DNA of 64,000 bases from Apostichopus japonicus (GCF_037975245.1 NC_092578.1:6781001-6845000), one strand, 5' to 3'; shown: positions 37,056 through 47,468, counted from the first letter of the stretch. Numbers and translations are program-made. The notes: a model not told the origin generated them from the sequence alone.

Positions 37056-40000
37056 GCGTGTTATCATACGGGACTATATGACGACCATTCATATCTGTGT
37101 CAATGTTACACTGCTTGATGCAGAACGATCCAAACCTCCTTCACAAAGCAAAAATAACTTTAATCCTCTCGATCCGTGAAATACAACCTTGAGGAAACTT
37201 GAAAAAAAAAGAGAAAGGACAACATTGGACCAAGTCTTCTTACGAATTGTAGTTTAGGTCACAGAATTGAAAAAAAAGCTTTTCATTTGATGTTAACAAT
37301 CGTTCTGTTGTAAACTAGACCATCAGTCAATCGTTCTATGAAAAGGACAAACATTGACATAAAACCAACTGCTCCCACGTCTTTCATTCATTCATTCATT
37401 CATCCATTCTTCATTCATTCATTCCTTTATTCAACCGAACCTATGAATAAATTTATTTCTTTACCGAATACTGGGACCATAAAGCCCTTAAGGTTTTTCC
37501 CTTTAATATTCAATATGAAGTGGATTCCTTGACTTTGTTCCATAGATAATTCAATTAGACCCGAAGCGAATATTAATCATCATTTGGTTTAGCTATGTAT
37601 TGCTACTTTCCATACATCAATGCAAGCCATTATTTGGCGTTCTATCTTTAACAAAACTTGCCTATGGGGGTCTCCTTTTTTCCCCCATTTAATCCGATGG
37701 TCGTTAAATCTTCATTTTCTTCAAATCTTTTTCTAACAGACATTTTTATTCACTTCGAGTTTTACAAGTGGGGTTCAAGTCGGTGTTCTTAGCAGCGTAT
37801 CTGACCCTCAGGATGAAGAGTCAGCCAACTTCATGTACCGTGTCTTGACTCACTCCGGCTATGGCTTTGGCTTAACAGTCAATGACGTGTCAGAACAACC
37901 AGGCACTGTAGGTCAGTATACAACTTGGTATACCCCTGCATTAATATCCATTAAATTTGGGTTTAAACATACATTTTTTTGACCATAAAAAAGTAACTCA
38001 AGTGGAGCCATTTTAAGCATACAATTTGGACGCATACATTCCTTGTACGCGTTTTTCTTATGCACTGCTATTCCGGTGGTAACGTCAAGATTTACCAACA
38101 CGTATATTGTCTTGATAATTAAATCTTCCCGCCAAACAAATTAACTTCAGATGTAATGCTTTTGCATGTTTTATACGTTTAGCCTTTTACTGTTAACCCT
38201 GGCCTGTTTACCAAGTTCATTATCAACATGAGTAGACTAACCAATACCCAGGGATGTAGTACTCTAGTCCAGACGTGAGGACATTCTCTGAGAACTTGGA
38301 TTTAGATTGGACTTGGACTCGGACTCGAATTGTCTTGAACTCGGACTTGTCTCGTATTCGGACTGTCCTGGATTCAGACTCGTACTGGGGAGAAAATTAG
38401 CTCAGGACTCGGACTTGGACTCGGGGTGGACTCGACTCGGACTTGTCTCCGAATCAGCCTGCTTTAGACTCAGACTTGTCTCGAACTCGGAATGGATGGA
38501 CTCGGACTTGGGACTCAGTCTCGGATCATCTGGACTCGACCTACACAGGCAATAGCAGAGACAGCTATTTACTCTCTTTTTTTGGATACAGATTTAGTAT
38601 GACACACCTAGTATAAACAATAACATGTTTCAGAGGTTTTCAGGGTTTTTTTCAGGTTGAAAGAATTTATAAGTTAAATCACAAATATTTCATATACTTT
38701 CAGGGGCATGTGGACTATTTAACGGGGGATGTGAACAACTGTGTCTACCAATAGACACCTCAACTTATCGATGTGCATGTGGGACAGGGTTCTCTTTGAA
38801 CACGGACCAGAGGACCTGTGGATCGGGTAAGCGATAAGAACTCAGTTCATTCGTGTCTTTAAATCAGGGTTGTCCAACCTTTTGCAGAGGAGGGCCACAT
38901 GGAATGATTATGATGAAGGAGGGGGCCGCATGAACCCTACGCTCAATTTTCGATATCTTGCCCGAAGCCCAAGGCAACAAAATGTGAGCACTGCGCGCGG
39001 AGCGCACTGATTTATTTTCCTTCCTGATAAGTTCAGCCGCCCCCCCCCTCCTCCGCTGAGAGAGTGTCACACAAACTGACCTGTATGCAGTTTTTTGGAC
39101 CCACAAGGTTCGAATGATTGATTATATAGCTTCAAATTGTTATCAATAAATCTGCTCACTAAAATTTCGCACCGTAGAGCATCTCTGGCGGGCAGGACGC
39201 AACCCTGCCGTGGGCCGGACCGTGGCCCGCGGGCCGTAGGTTGGACAACCCTGCTTTAAAATAGTTCCGCTGCTAGCAAGCTGTAGTGTAGATTAGCATC
39301 AGGGATTAGCGGGGATCGATCAAGTTACGTGGAGGGAGATGGGGGGGGGGTGGGGGATGTTACGGCTCGGTATGTATGGTGCAACATACCACGGAAGGAT
39401 GACGCTGCGTGTGGCGACCGTCATTTCGATAAAAGCGTCCACATTTTCTGCATCCTACTCTTGTCTGCTATAGGAAGAATCTGTGTAGGAAAGAGTAGCG
39501 CAATATTATATCATGTTATATGTTTTATAACATACAACGTAAGAAGTATAATATATTATTTCATGTAGTTGACTGCGCATGGTACTCTGGACTACGCATG
39601 GTACTAGGGACTGCGCCTGGTACTCGGAATAAATAGTCGATAAACACACTGTCATAGCTTCTAAATTGCAAATCAAAACTTAGATACAACTTTTAAGCTG
39701 CGCATCCTGCCGTCATGTTAAACTGTTAATAGTATAAGCGTATACCTCCATGCAGTGAAAATATCTTGTGCCATCCGACCATGCCCCTCCCCCCTCCCAC
39801 CCCACACCGTCTCTCACACACTGGCCTTTAACATACTATTTGATTTACTTGTGCAATATTTAAAACACATTAGCCTATTGTTATTCAATTTTCAATTAAC
39901 AACCATTTTCTCTATATATTTCCCTTTGACAGTTCTCCTTGTTGATCCGTTCATCCTCGTTGGTGACTCTTCACTCAATAGAGTGATACAGATTGACGCC

Positions 40001-43000
40001 CACGAGTCGTATTCGTCTTATTCAGCCCTCCCCCTACAGGACACCATGAACCCCACCGGCCTCGCCTATGACCCCAGGGAGGATAAGATCTACTGGACCG
40101 ATGGGGCCTTAGATCAGGTCTCGAGGTCTAACTTAGACGGGACTGAGCAGGAGGTCATTGCTTTTAATAATATCGAGGGTCAGTATTGTGTGTGTGTCCA
40201 CTGCGTTCCCTCCTCCTCCTCCCCCCCCCCCTCCACCCACCCACCTCACCTTGCCTCGTGCAGACCAATATCTCATTTCCCTTGTTAATGCATTAAAAAT
40301 GCAGACAAATTAAGGCTTCATTTTGCATTGAGATGTAACTTTTGGTATTCTTACCAAAACGATGTAATATTCACTCATAATTGAAGCTCCCCCCCCCCTG
40401 CCCAAATATAACTATACGATGCCCAATGACATTACAACCATTTAATAATTATTAAATGTCCGACATATTTCATGTATTGTTTTTTTGTTTTGTTTTTTTG
40501 TTTTTAAACGTTTCACATTTTGTGCCTAATGTCGTCATGCCCGGTGCAATTTTTAGTCACTAAAATTTTAAGGCAGTTTTGCTTTATGGGGGGGTGGGGA
40601 AGGGGTGAAGGTGTATCATACCACCTCATTATTTTGTGGCAATAATGACGCTCAATATACCACTTTGAATGGGAATTATTCGGCGTCATACATACAAACA
40701 ACGTTTTGATGTAACCAGGGCACTAACAACTCACCGTTGCTAGGGCCTATCGAGAAAGCCTGTCATACTCAGTCCGTGTCACCATGACAACATATGGAAC
40801 ATAATTTTCTATGACAGCTTTAACGTGGAACAAGCCAGAGAAATTGAGTTGTAAGATTGTACACGTTTAATCAACCCTTAGCTTACCTGTCTCCCCTCAA
40901 ATCATGCACTTTCCCACCTACCTATAACCTGCCAAAACTTGGTAGCTTTATAGAAGTGCACCCCACTCCATCTCCATCCCCACCCCTGCCGACCATTGAC
41001 CCAGTTCCGGTTCATTACCCACTCTCTCTCTCTCTTCCATTCATACGTAAAATCAGAGAGGAGACAGTTAAGTATCATCGTTCGTAAATACACCAGTGTT
41101 ACGGTTGCGGATTTCCCATATATAACCATGTAGTTCTGACGATGGTATGTGCTGAAGCTAGCAGAATATTCACCGTTGATTCAAACTGGACTCATTGTTT
41201 AAATTGTTTCTCATCTTTCCCAGAACCTTCGGGAATAGCAATCGATCCTGTTCGACGTAAAATATTCTGGACGGACGAACAAAAAAATTATATCGAGAGA
41301 GCCAACTTAGATGGCAGCAGACGGGAAGGCTACGTCACAACTGGTTTAGATAAACCACGAGGAGTCGCTGTCAACACTATCAATGGGTGAGGAAATCGTT
41401 CAGGAAGAAAAAAGGAAAACAAAAAACTCATTTTGATTTAATAATAATAATAATCAGCAGTTTATTTTTACGACGCTTAAGCGACCACATATGTGGGAGA
41501 AACCCGCAAGGACTTATGGATTACAACTTACATGTCGGGTGGCTTCCAATTCAACATTTTAACTCAAATTTGGAATCTTTCAATTTAGAAAGTCATTTCA
41601 GAAATGTAATGTTTTTACTACTTCTGGTAGTAAGCAAACACTTTCTTAATTAAAAGCAAATATTCACGGTCGATTGGTTGACATTGGCGTGTATACAAGA
41701 GTTCAGAGGAATGACCAGAGGCAACAGCAAGGATACTATATAAAGGGAGGGTTTGGACACGGGGGTCGTTCCAAGCCGAATCCATGTAGGGGGCTCTGGT
41801 GGATATCACCAGTCTGGTGGATATCCTCAGATAAATACTAAAATGTTTTTAAAGACGTGATATGCATTCTGAAGTATGTTTACACTATACATTAAGTCTT
41901 TAGTTAGCTCTTAACGCAACGTTGTGCTAATTAATACTCTTGATCTTTTAAAAGGGGGTGTACACCCTATAACAATGGTCTAACTCTTCTTCCTCGTATG
42001 AGCGTCAAATATTACCCCGACTGCGCCAGTTTCACCAGAAATTTTGGTTTAAAGGTATCTAACTGCTATTGAAAAGGGCGATTACGTCGAGACTTATAGT
42101 TGTGAAGATGCGCAGATAACCAATTGCTTTAAATCATAGTCCTTCAGATCAAATTTCATCTTTTAATATATTTTTGGTTTATAATATTTCATCTACTTCT
42201 CCTATTTTATTGTTTCCCAGTGATCTCTTCTGGACGGACTGGGGTTCTGAGCCTAAAATAGAAAGAATATCTGACGAAAGACAAAATAGAATTACTTTAG
42301 TTAATGACAGACTTTATAGACCCAACGGTTTAGCGATTGACCCACAAGGTAAGAAAAGGATGAATACTTGGTGATGCTTTCACGTCTCTTTACTCACCCT
42401 AAACCTGACTCACCTGACATTAGCCACATTAGCCCCCCCCCTCACCTCTCGTAACCTATTCCTTGAAGGAAAAAAAAGTTATCGATGTCAGTAATCTTTT
42501 CAAAACTTGTTTTTAAATGTATAATACTTTTCCGGATTTTGCAATCCAATCCAAGTCTTCGTCTGTGTTGCCGAAATGATGTATTTGGCTTTTTGTTTTT
42601 TTTTATTTTGCTTTTGATTTGCGTGTCTACAGCTAATCTACTCTATTGGTGTGATGCTAACGGCGAGAGTAGTCGCATCGAAGTCGTTTCATTAGACGGC
42701 TTCAATCGACGGATTTTGACGAATCTTTCCTCTACATCTCATCCGTTCGGTTTGGCGATTAATGGCGATCTTCTCTTTTACACCGACTGGAACATGAACG
42801 CCCTGTTAGCGATCGAGAGGTTCGAACGGTCGCCTCGCGCCCTCCATTTCGGACCAAAGATATTTATGCGCATGCACGGTATTGCGTCATCGTACTTTAT
42901 TGAACCAGATAGTGGCGGAGGTAAGTGAGTTTTACTCTCTTGAAAATTAATTCAAGTCCACGAGAAAGAGACTGAAAAAGATTATCATGGTTGACCTATC

Positions 43001-45292
43001 ATCCCCAACCCTCCCACTCCTGCACACACATATACACGCGTTCACACGCACAGACACACAGAGCTGCTGTACTATAAATCAGCTAAAAATGGTTTCCGTT
43101 TTGTCCAAATGTAGGATTGGGACAGGATTTTTACGTATAGGGTCTATTGACTTTTTTTTTTAGGGAGATCTGTTTAATTCTTAATTTGGGTGTACACATA
43201 TCAAACAGAATACTCCTTTCATCACATTTAGTGATTACTTGTAGCAGCGGAACAAAAAGTAACAGGGTATAGCCGAGCAAGAAATCAAATATAAGGGTCA
43301 TGAGATTACCAGAAGTGGTATTGTGAACACGTTTCTGGACAAATAACAGGATATTCGAGTAAATACGATATTTCACAGGGAGCAAGTGTAACTCTGTCAA
43401 AAAGGTAGAGACATCATTGCTTATACTACGAAAATGAGTCACTCTGCCAGTACTAGGGTTTGTAATTATGTAATGAGGTCATTATCATCAGCCGTAGTAC
43501 AGAAAGTTATACAAATCAATTCTGTCGAAAACGACAGAAAATCCCCCAAAAGGTTTCCACAAGATCATGAAGAAGAAAATACTTAACCTTTGAAATATAA
43601 CGTATTATCCTGAAACCCAGTGGAAATAGTAGTGTTTACCTGTTGATTGAAAGAGTGGTTAGGGTCAATAAGAACACCAACTCCCCCCTTCCCCCTCACA
43701 CTCCCCCTTCTGTATATATGCTTTTAGAACAAGATTTGTAACTGATTTCAGCCACAAGCTGGACATGAATCGCAATGGTTAGATAACAAACGCGGCGTAA
43801 ATATTACAGCCTGCTAATGATGATGTACTAACTAATACGTGCATCAACTATATAACAGCTTTACAGTAGTAGTTTTTGCATTATGTTTTTTTCATGTTTT
43901 GTTTTTCTCTCTAGCTGGCGTCACCATAGTACCATCTGCCGCTGGTTCTAGTGGCTCAGAGGATGACTCGTCATCACTTGAGGTTCCTATCATCATCATT
44001 GCTGGAGGAGCTGCTTTTCTCCTCGTCTTCATCTGTTTTGTGATTGCTATCATCTTTGTCAAGCAAAAAGCAAAGACAAAAACTCGTTCAAGGTGGGATA
44101 TAGCTTCATGCCGTTTTTTTTTTATCTTTTCTTATTTGTGGAGGAAGTGGGGTCAGGGATTGATTCGCGATTTACGGTGCGTTTTACATTAATTATTTTC
44201 TCCTCTCTCTCACCTTACCTCACCCAACACCACCTCCACTCCTTCATCAGGAATTAATTGACACCCTATGAAACAAGAAAGATTGCTGTTTTTCTATCAG
44301 GGAGCTGTTTCATCTACTAAAACCGCTCTTTCTGGCATCCATAAAGCACACAAAAAGGACCATTTTTAATCCCTTACAAGAGTCATAAACTTCACCAAAT
44401 CGGTTATTGTGTTCCTATCGAGTTTTCATCGTTTGTAATGAACTCTTATTTTATCTCTTATTTGTACTCATAAAGGTCACAAAGACTATCACGTCAACCG
44501 AACATTCCGATTCCGCCAACTCCAATTCAAAATAGCGCCCCTCTTCCTGGCGCCGTTGCCCTTCCTTCGAAAACTGTGGATATACTGCAAGATACTCCAG
44601 ACCCTTTTACAGGCGAACACGTCTACATGGACCTAGATCAACTGACTGCGTTTCACCAGAAAGGTGCACCCCCTCCCTATAGCCCACGTAGACCCAACAA
44701 GGATCCTGCATTCTTCGATAATCCCTCCATGCGACGAAGAAGTAGCGCAGATCAAGACGATCCACCGGTGGATCATAGCTATTATCAGGATGGGATTAAC
44801 GCAGGCTCACCTAATCCCAGGCCTGAGTCATTTCATGATACGTATTACATAGACCCAAACACTGACAGCGATAAGGCAGTTTATGAAGATTCCATGCCTC
44901 AGCTACGACCAGATCTCCATGAGTATCCACCTACAGATTATATGGACCTTACGGGCCAAGCAACGAACGACGTTCCAAGAAACATACAGGAAGACCAACG
45001 TCGCAAAGCCAAGTATTCGATCCCCAGTGAATATATCAAACTGAAGTCTGGTCCACATGGGTCGGTTGGAAACGACGGTGACGTGGGTGAGGTGGGGGCT
45101 AGAGGACCCTACATGGATTTGAACGTGCAAACATCGAATGCTCTCCATCCATCGGAGGATCAATATATGGACCCACTATCCTCACGAGAAAGCCGGAGGT
45201 TGCGACTAGAGAACGAAAGAAGCCAAATCGAGGCTAATTTAAGAAGAAGTGGTTATAATTCGTCAAGATCTCATAATAGGTATGAGAATTAA
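24308..45292 (+). CDS. LRP/LDLR-class type I receptor: two YWTD propellers, one EGF, long Tyr-motif tail; 13 exons
   Basis: Exons 24308-24371, 31630-31887, 33751-33904, 35017-35151, 36169-36286, 37740-37911, 38704-38826, 39933-40178, 41224-41386, 42221-42348, 42633-42920, 43915-44092 and 44476-45292 join without a frame break into 947 codons. In order: signal peptide (1-21); first YWTD propeller with FFSD, FWTD and FWSD motifs (about 70-300); a six-cysteine EGF module (about 302-340); second propeller with YWTD, FWTD, FWTD, YWCD and FYTD motifs (about 342-600); transmembrane helix (about 640-665); cytoplasmic tail 666-947. Such propellers bind extracellular ligands and release them at low pH in endosomes. 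There are no LDLa repeats and no EGF after propeller 2, so it is not a standard LDLR, LRP4 or LRP5/6. The tail suggests endocytosis and tyrosine-kinase signalling. Ligand unknown. Confidence 0.85.
24922..25213. repeat. (CATA)n microsatellite array, about 290 bp
   Basis: An almost pure CATA tetranucleotide array with a few ATCATA interruptions, in intron 1 of the LRP-like gene. A SINE-head-like sequence and a poly-C run lie just before it (24826-24905), so it may be an expanded SINE tail. Confidence 0.95.
29676..29762. repeat. Tandem repeat, unit about 33 bp
   Basis: About 2.6 copies of a unit containing cacccaagttccgatacac and gaagtgtcgat. Confidence 0.75.
30308..30358 (-). repeat. SINE 3' tail fragment, reverse orientation
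   Basis: It has TGTA units, then gatcctcctgcaagcaggaa and ctcgcga, identical in form to the tail hairpin of the three longer SINE copies. The rest of the element is missing. Confidence 0.65.
30507..30610. repeat. AT-rich palindrome
   Basis: The arms ACCTTTCTATATAT and ATATATAGAAAGGT surround a (AT)n core, so the whole 104 bases can fold into one long hairpin. Confidence 0.8.
31630..31887 (+). CDS. LRP-like gene, exon 2
   Basis: The exon is 258 nt, phase 1 to 1. The acceptor is aattctag and the donor gtatgt. It encodes an N-terminal cap with two cysteines and a first blade [20 protein letters not shown], where FFSD replaces YWTD. Confidence 0.8.
33241..33260. repeat. Short AT run in intron 2 of the LRP-like gene
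   Basis: The surrounding intron (31888-33750) holds only this and mono-C tracts (33668-33710); I see nothing coding. Confidence 0.5.
33751..33904 (+). CDS. LRP-like gene, exon 3
   Basis: The exon is 154 nt, phase 1 to 2. The acceptor is ttttcag and the donor gtatat. It encodes a YWTD-type blade: [20 protein letters not shown], then KPRGIAVYP. Confidence 0.85.
34249..34573. repeat. (AT)n array running into a 22-25 bp minisatellite
   Basis: About 67 bases of AT dinucleotide are followed by about eleven copies of a unit AGCTATGAGTATTTCATATA with small changes. The unit probably grew from the AT array. It lies in intron 3 of the LRP-like gene. Confidence 0.9.
35017..35151 (+). CDS. LRP-like gene, exon 4
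   Basis: The exon is 135 nt, phase 2 to 2. The acceptor is tttacag and the donor gtaaaa. The blade is [20 protein letters not shown], followed by AKPNGLTVD. Confidence 0.87.
35627..35985. mobile_element. hAT-like MITE
   Basis: The left end is CTGGCGTGGGCAACCTACGG and the right end in reverse is CAGGGGTGGGCAACCTTTT. The GGGTGGGCAACCT end with GGCCCGCGGG words is a form seen in hAT-derived elements of many animals. I see no clean target duplication. Confidence 0.65.
36169..36286 (+). CDS. LRP-like gene, exon 5
   Basis: The exon is 118 nt, phase 2 to 0. The acceptor is aaacag and the donor gtaagt. The blade is [19 protein letters not shown], where YFVD replaces YWTD. Confidence 0.85.
36775..37063. 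repeat. Large AT palindrome with unique arms
   Basis: TAACACGCATT (36798-36808) and AATGCGTGTTA (37053-37063) are exact inverted copies enclosing about 240 bases of almost pure AT/TA with ATAGCTAT and ATATCTAT interruptions. Confidence 0.85.
37740..37911 (+). CDS. LRP-like gene, exon 6
   Basis: The exon is 172 nt, phase 0 to 1. The acceptor is ctaacag and the donor gtcagt. It encodes the last, most diverged blades of propeller 1, starting [15 protein letters not shown], with no YWTD-type motif. Confidence 0.75.
38250..38550. repeat. Degenerate GGACTC/GGACTTG repeat, possibly a MITE
   Basis: Many copies of words such as GACTCGGACTTG run through this stretch. The ends TGTAGTACTCTAGTCCAG and, in reverse, TGTAGGTCGAGTCCAG look like decayed inverted ends. 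Confidence 0.45.
38704..38826 (+). CDS. LRP-like gene, exon 7: EGF module
   Basis: The exon is 123 nt, phase 1 to 1. One symmetric exon encodes one EGF module with six cysteines: [24 protein letters not shown], then RTC. The NGGC..LC form is that of the EGF modules between LRP propellers. Confidence 0.88.
38865..39253. mobile_element. Non-autonomous hAT-type MITE with target duplication
   Basis: It has perfect 16-bp inverted ends CAGGGTTGTCCAACCT. The flanks CTTTAAAT (38857-38864) and CTTTAAAA (39254-39261) agree in 7 of 8 bases. It lies 38 bases after the EGF exon of the LRP-like gene. Confidence 0.85.
39571..39627. repeat. Three 19-bp tandem repeats
   Basis: Units of the form gactgcgcatggtactctg are repeated three times with a few substitutions. 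Confidence 0.8.
39933..40178 (+). CDS. LRP-like gene, exon 8
   Basis: The exon is 246 nt, phase 1 to 1. The acceptor is tttgacag and the donor gtcagt. It encodes blade 1 ([16 protein letters not shown]) and blade 2 ([20 protein letters not shown]) of propeller 2. Its codons are more GC-rich than those of its neighbours. Confidence 0.88.
41224..41386 (+). CDS. LRP-like gene, exon 9
   Basis: The exon is 163 nt, phase 1 to 2. The acceptor is tttcccag and the donor gtgagg. It contains [18 protein letters not shown] and [11 protein letters not shown], a clear YWTD blade. Confidence 0.9.
42221..42348 (+). CDS. LRP-like gene, exon 10
   Basis: The exon is 128 nt, phase 2 to 1. The acceptor is gtttcccag and the donor gtaaga. 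It contains [15 protein letters not shown], then [10 protein letters not shown], a textbook LRP blade. Confidence 0.9.
42633..42920 (+). CDS. LRP-like gene, exon 11
   Basis: The exon is 288 nt, phase 1 to 1. The acceptor is tctacag and the donor gtaagt. It holds the last two blades ([37 protein letters not shown]). The EGF that normally follows in LRPs is absent; the chain runs into a Gly-rich stalk. Confidence 0.88.
43915..44092 (+). CDS. LRP-like gene, exon 12: stalk and transmembrane helix
   Basis: The exon is 178 nt, phase 1 to 2. The acceptor is ctctctag and the donor gtggga. It has a Ser/Gly/Asp stalk, then a helix of about 26 residues starting [16 protein letters not shown], and a Lys-rich stop-transfer [10 protein letters not shown]. 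Confidence 0.88.
44476..45292 (+). CDS. LRP-like gene, exon 13: cytoplasmic tail
   Basis: The exon is 817 nt, entered in phase 2 through the acceptor ctcataaag, with stop TAA at 45290-45292. Protein positions: YMDL 726-729, PPPY 741-744, FDNPSM 756-761, YYID 799-802, YMDL 831-834, YIKL 862-865, YMDL 888-891, YMDP 906-909. The chain is hydrophilic, Pro/Asp-rich and likely disordered. The motifs fit WW-domain (PPxY), SH2 or AP-2 (Tyr-x-x-Leu) and PTB-type (FxNP) partners. The FDNP motif lacks the usual Tyr. Confidence 0.88.
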
Positions 45293-45482
45293 ACTAAAGA
45301 AGAAAAACAAAACCGACTCACGTGGTGACAGTTTGATACATGAACACGGAGACCATTTATTTGAGTGTTTTAGTAAACTTGAGAATGTATAGTAAACCTA
45401 AGACTAAGTGAAAAGTAACTCGTTTTTGGATGAGGAGGATGATACTTGTTCCTTTTTATTTTAGGGGCTAAGGATTCCAACG

Positions 45483-45488
45483 AATAAA
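45483..45488 (+). terminator. Poly(A) signal of the LRP-like gene
   Basis: This is an AATAAA hexamer 190 bases after the stop codon. Confidence 0.5.
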
Positions 45489-47065
45489 AAATGGATGAAA
45501 TCTGATTAAAGTTTGTAACGATATTTACACATTACCACAGTGACCATTGAATATCTCACTATTCAAAAAAAGGCTTGAATTTTGGTACTTTTGCATTTGG
45601 GCGAGCTTTCTTAGGAGCTAGTATGGGGGAGGGGCGGGGGGGGGGGTGTGAAAGGGTAAGAGTGTTAGAAAAATGTGAAAGAAGACAACACAAATTCTAG
45701 GAATTGATCAACTTTAAGATCTTCGAAACACTCAAATATGGGTGAAAAGTCTGTCTAGAATGGTAAGATTAAATGTGATCGGAACCTATCACTGATTTTG
45801 AGATCCATATTGTGGGCATTGATGGTGGAAAGGGGAAAGGAGGGTAGAACATGAAATGAGGGTTGAAAGACCGCGAAATTACTCGGCGAAGAAAAGGATA
45901 TTGTACCTTACGCGTCCTAAGTTATAATAGTTAGAATGCCGCTTCAGTCTGTATATAAGGCTCTGAGTTTAGTCAGAGCATATAAGGCTCTGAGTTTAGT
46001 TGTGTTGTACTGCCCTCTAGTTGTGTCCTTACAAGAATAGTTCGGAGGTTTTTTCTTCATATTCATCGCAAGTAAGCCGGAAAAAATCAACACTTCACCA
46101 AATCATATACTCATTTGAATTACAGTTCAGGGAAAAAATTACATTTAAAAAAAATAATAACCTCAACTACTTCCCCATTCCCCTTCCCCAAAGAAAAACA
46201 AAGGTTAATCGGTACGAACACGTCATGGATTCAATTTACATCCATATATACAACCAAGGTGGACCGCTTTACCACATAGAGACACAGTGTACATATGTCT
46301 ATTTACCAAACGTCTATATGTTGAAATAACACTTCAAAACACCCCCAAGGCAGATTTTGTCATTCCAAATTCCTCACACAGATTAAAACTTGTATTGCTT
46401 CGATCGATATCTTTATGTCGTTAGTTGACTTGTTCACATATTAGAAGTTTAAATTATTTAAAGTTGAAGGTGAGTGAGTATTTCAACCGTATTGAATACT
46501 TATTGGCTTTCAGCACCGATAATTCTTTTCATTCACCCAATATACATGTTTGTACTGTGAATAAGAGACAACTGAAGTGTGTTATAACACAGTAGCACAC
46601 GTTAGACCTATCAGCAGATGCTACTACCAAAAAAAATACTAACAGACGAATTCATTACTCAAAGGCTGTTTCAACTAATAACTGGTTTGGAGTCGTAAAC
46701 AACTGTCCATATGTTTGACTAGTAAGTACACCTTTGTAAAGATGGTTCAAATTGCAGATTTTAAGCGTTTTGCAGTAAAGTGTAACCCACTTTCTGTTAA
46801 AATGTGGACGAAATTATTCGCGGAACCTTAAGAGTAGTCTGGTGAGTCCAGTCAATCTCTATGCATATAATTGTGTGTTTAGTATTTTATGTTTGTAAAG
46901 TCCTTCTCAGTAGCAACTGTAACAAATGTTAAGAAATGATAACACACATCAGTTTTAACTAATTAACGGGTACTCACCTTTATCTGTTTTAACTGATAAA
47001 GCCATGAGCATCGGCTGTTACCTCTACTTTGGTCAAGTTACATCTACTTTCCTTCTAGTTACCTA

Positions 47066-47468
47066 CACTGAAAAAATAAACTAGTCAATATTGCCACGGA
47101 CTAACGTTAAATTAGTCTGTAACGTTAGTCAATGCACACGAACTAGCAAAAATCTTCGTTTCATCGCTGCTTCTTAGTCAGTTTACACTGACTAAGGAAA
47201 ATATAATCACAGCTTAGTCGGTGGCTCATATAAATTAGTCGGTAAACACCGACTAATGTCACCAACTAATGTAACTGACTAATATACATTTACCGACTAA
47301 GAAATTGTTGATCGACTAAGCTGACGGACTAAGATGACCGACTAAGAAATCCAACTGACTAAGGAATAAATTAGTCGGTATAGCAACTGACTAAGGCTAT
47401 GTTAGTCGGGAGAGGCACCAGATGGACTAACGTTATGTTAGTCGGTGAACCAATTTAAGTTTTCAGTG
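47066..47468. mobile_element. TA-flanked MITE rich in GACTAA/TTAGTC words
   Basis: The inverted ends CACTGAAAA are flanked by TA on both sides (47064-47065 and 47469-47470). The interior contains more than fifteen copies of GACTAA or its complement TTAGTC in both directions, so it can fold in many ways. The TA target suggests Tc1/mariner or a related superfamily. Confidence 0.7.

Noticed and set aside
36877-37092. Tyr-Ile repeat frame
   Set aside because: It is a translation of the AT array; similar frames at 55, 56 and 61 kb have the same cause.
44903-45163. Minus-strand frame opposite the receptor tail
   Set aside because: It is the antisense shadow of the last exon of the LRP-like gene.
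44476-45292. ITAM in the LRP-like tail
   Set aside because: Tyr-x-x-Leu motifs are present, but their spacings (22 or more residues) are too wide for the 6-12 residue ITAM rule.
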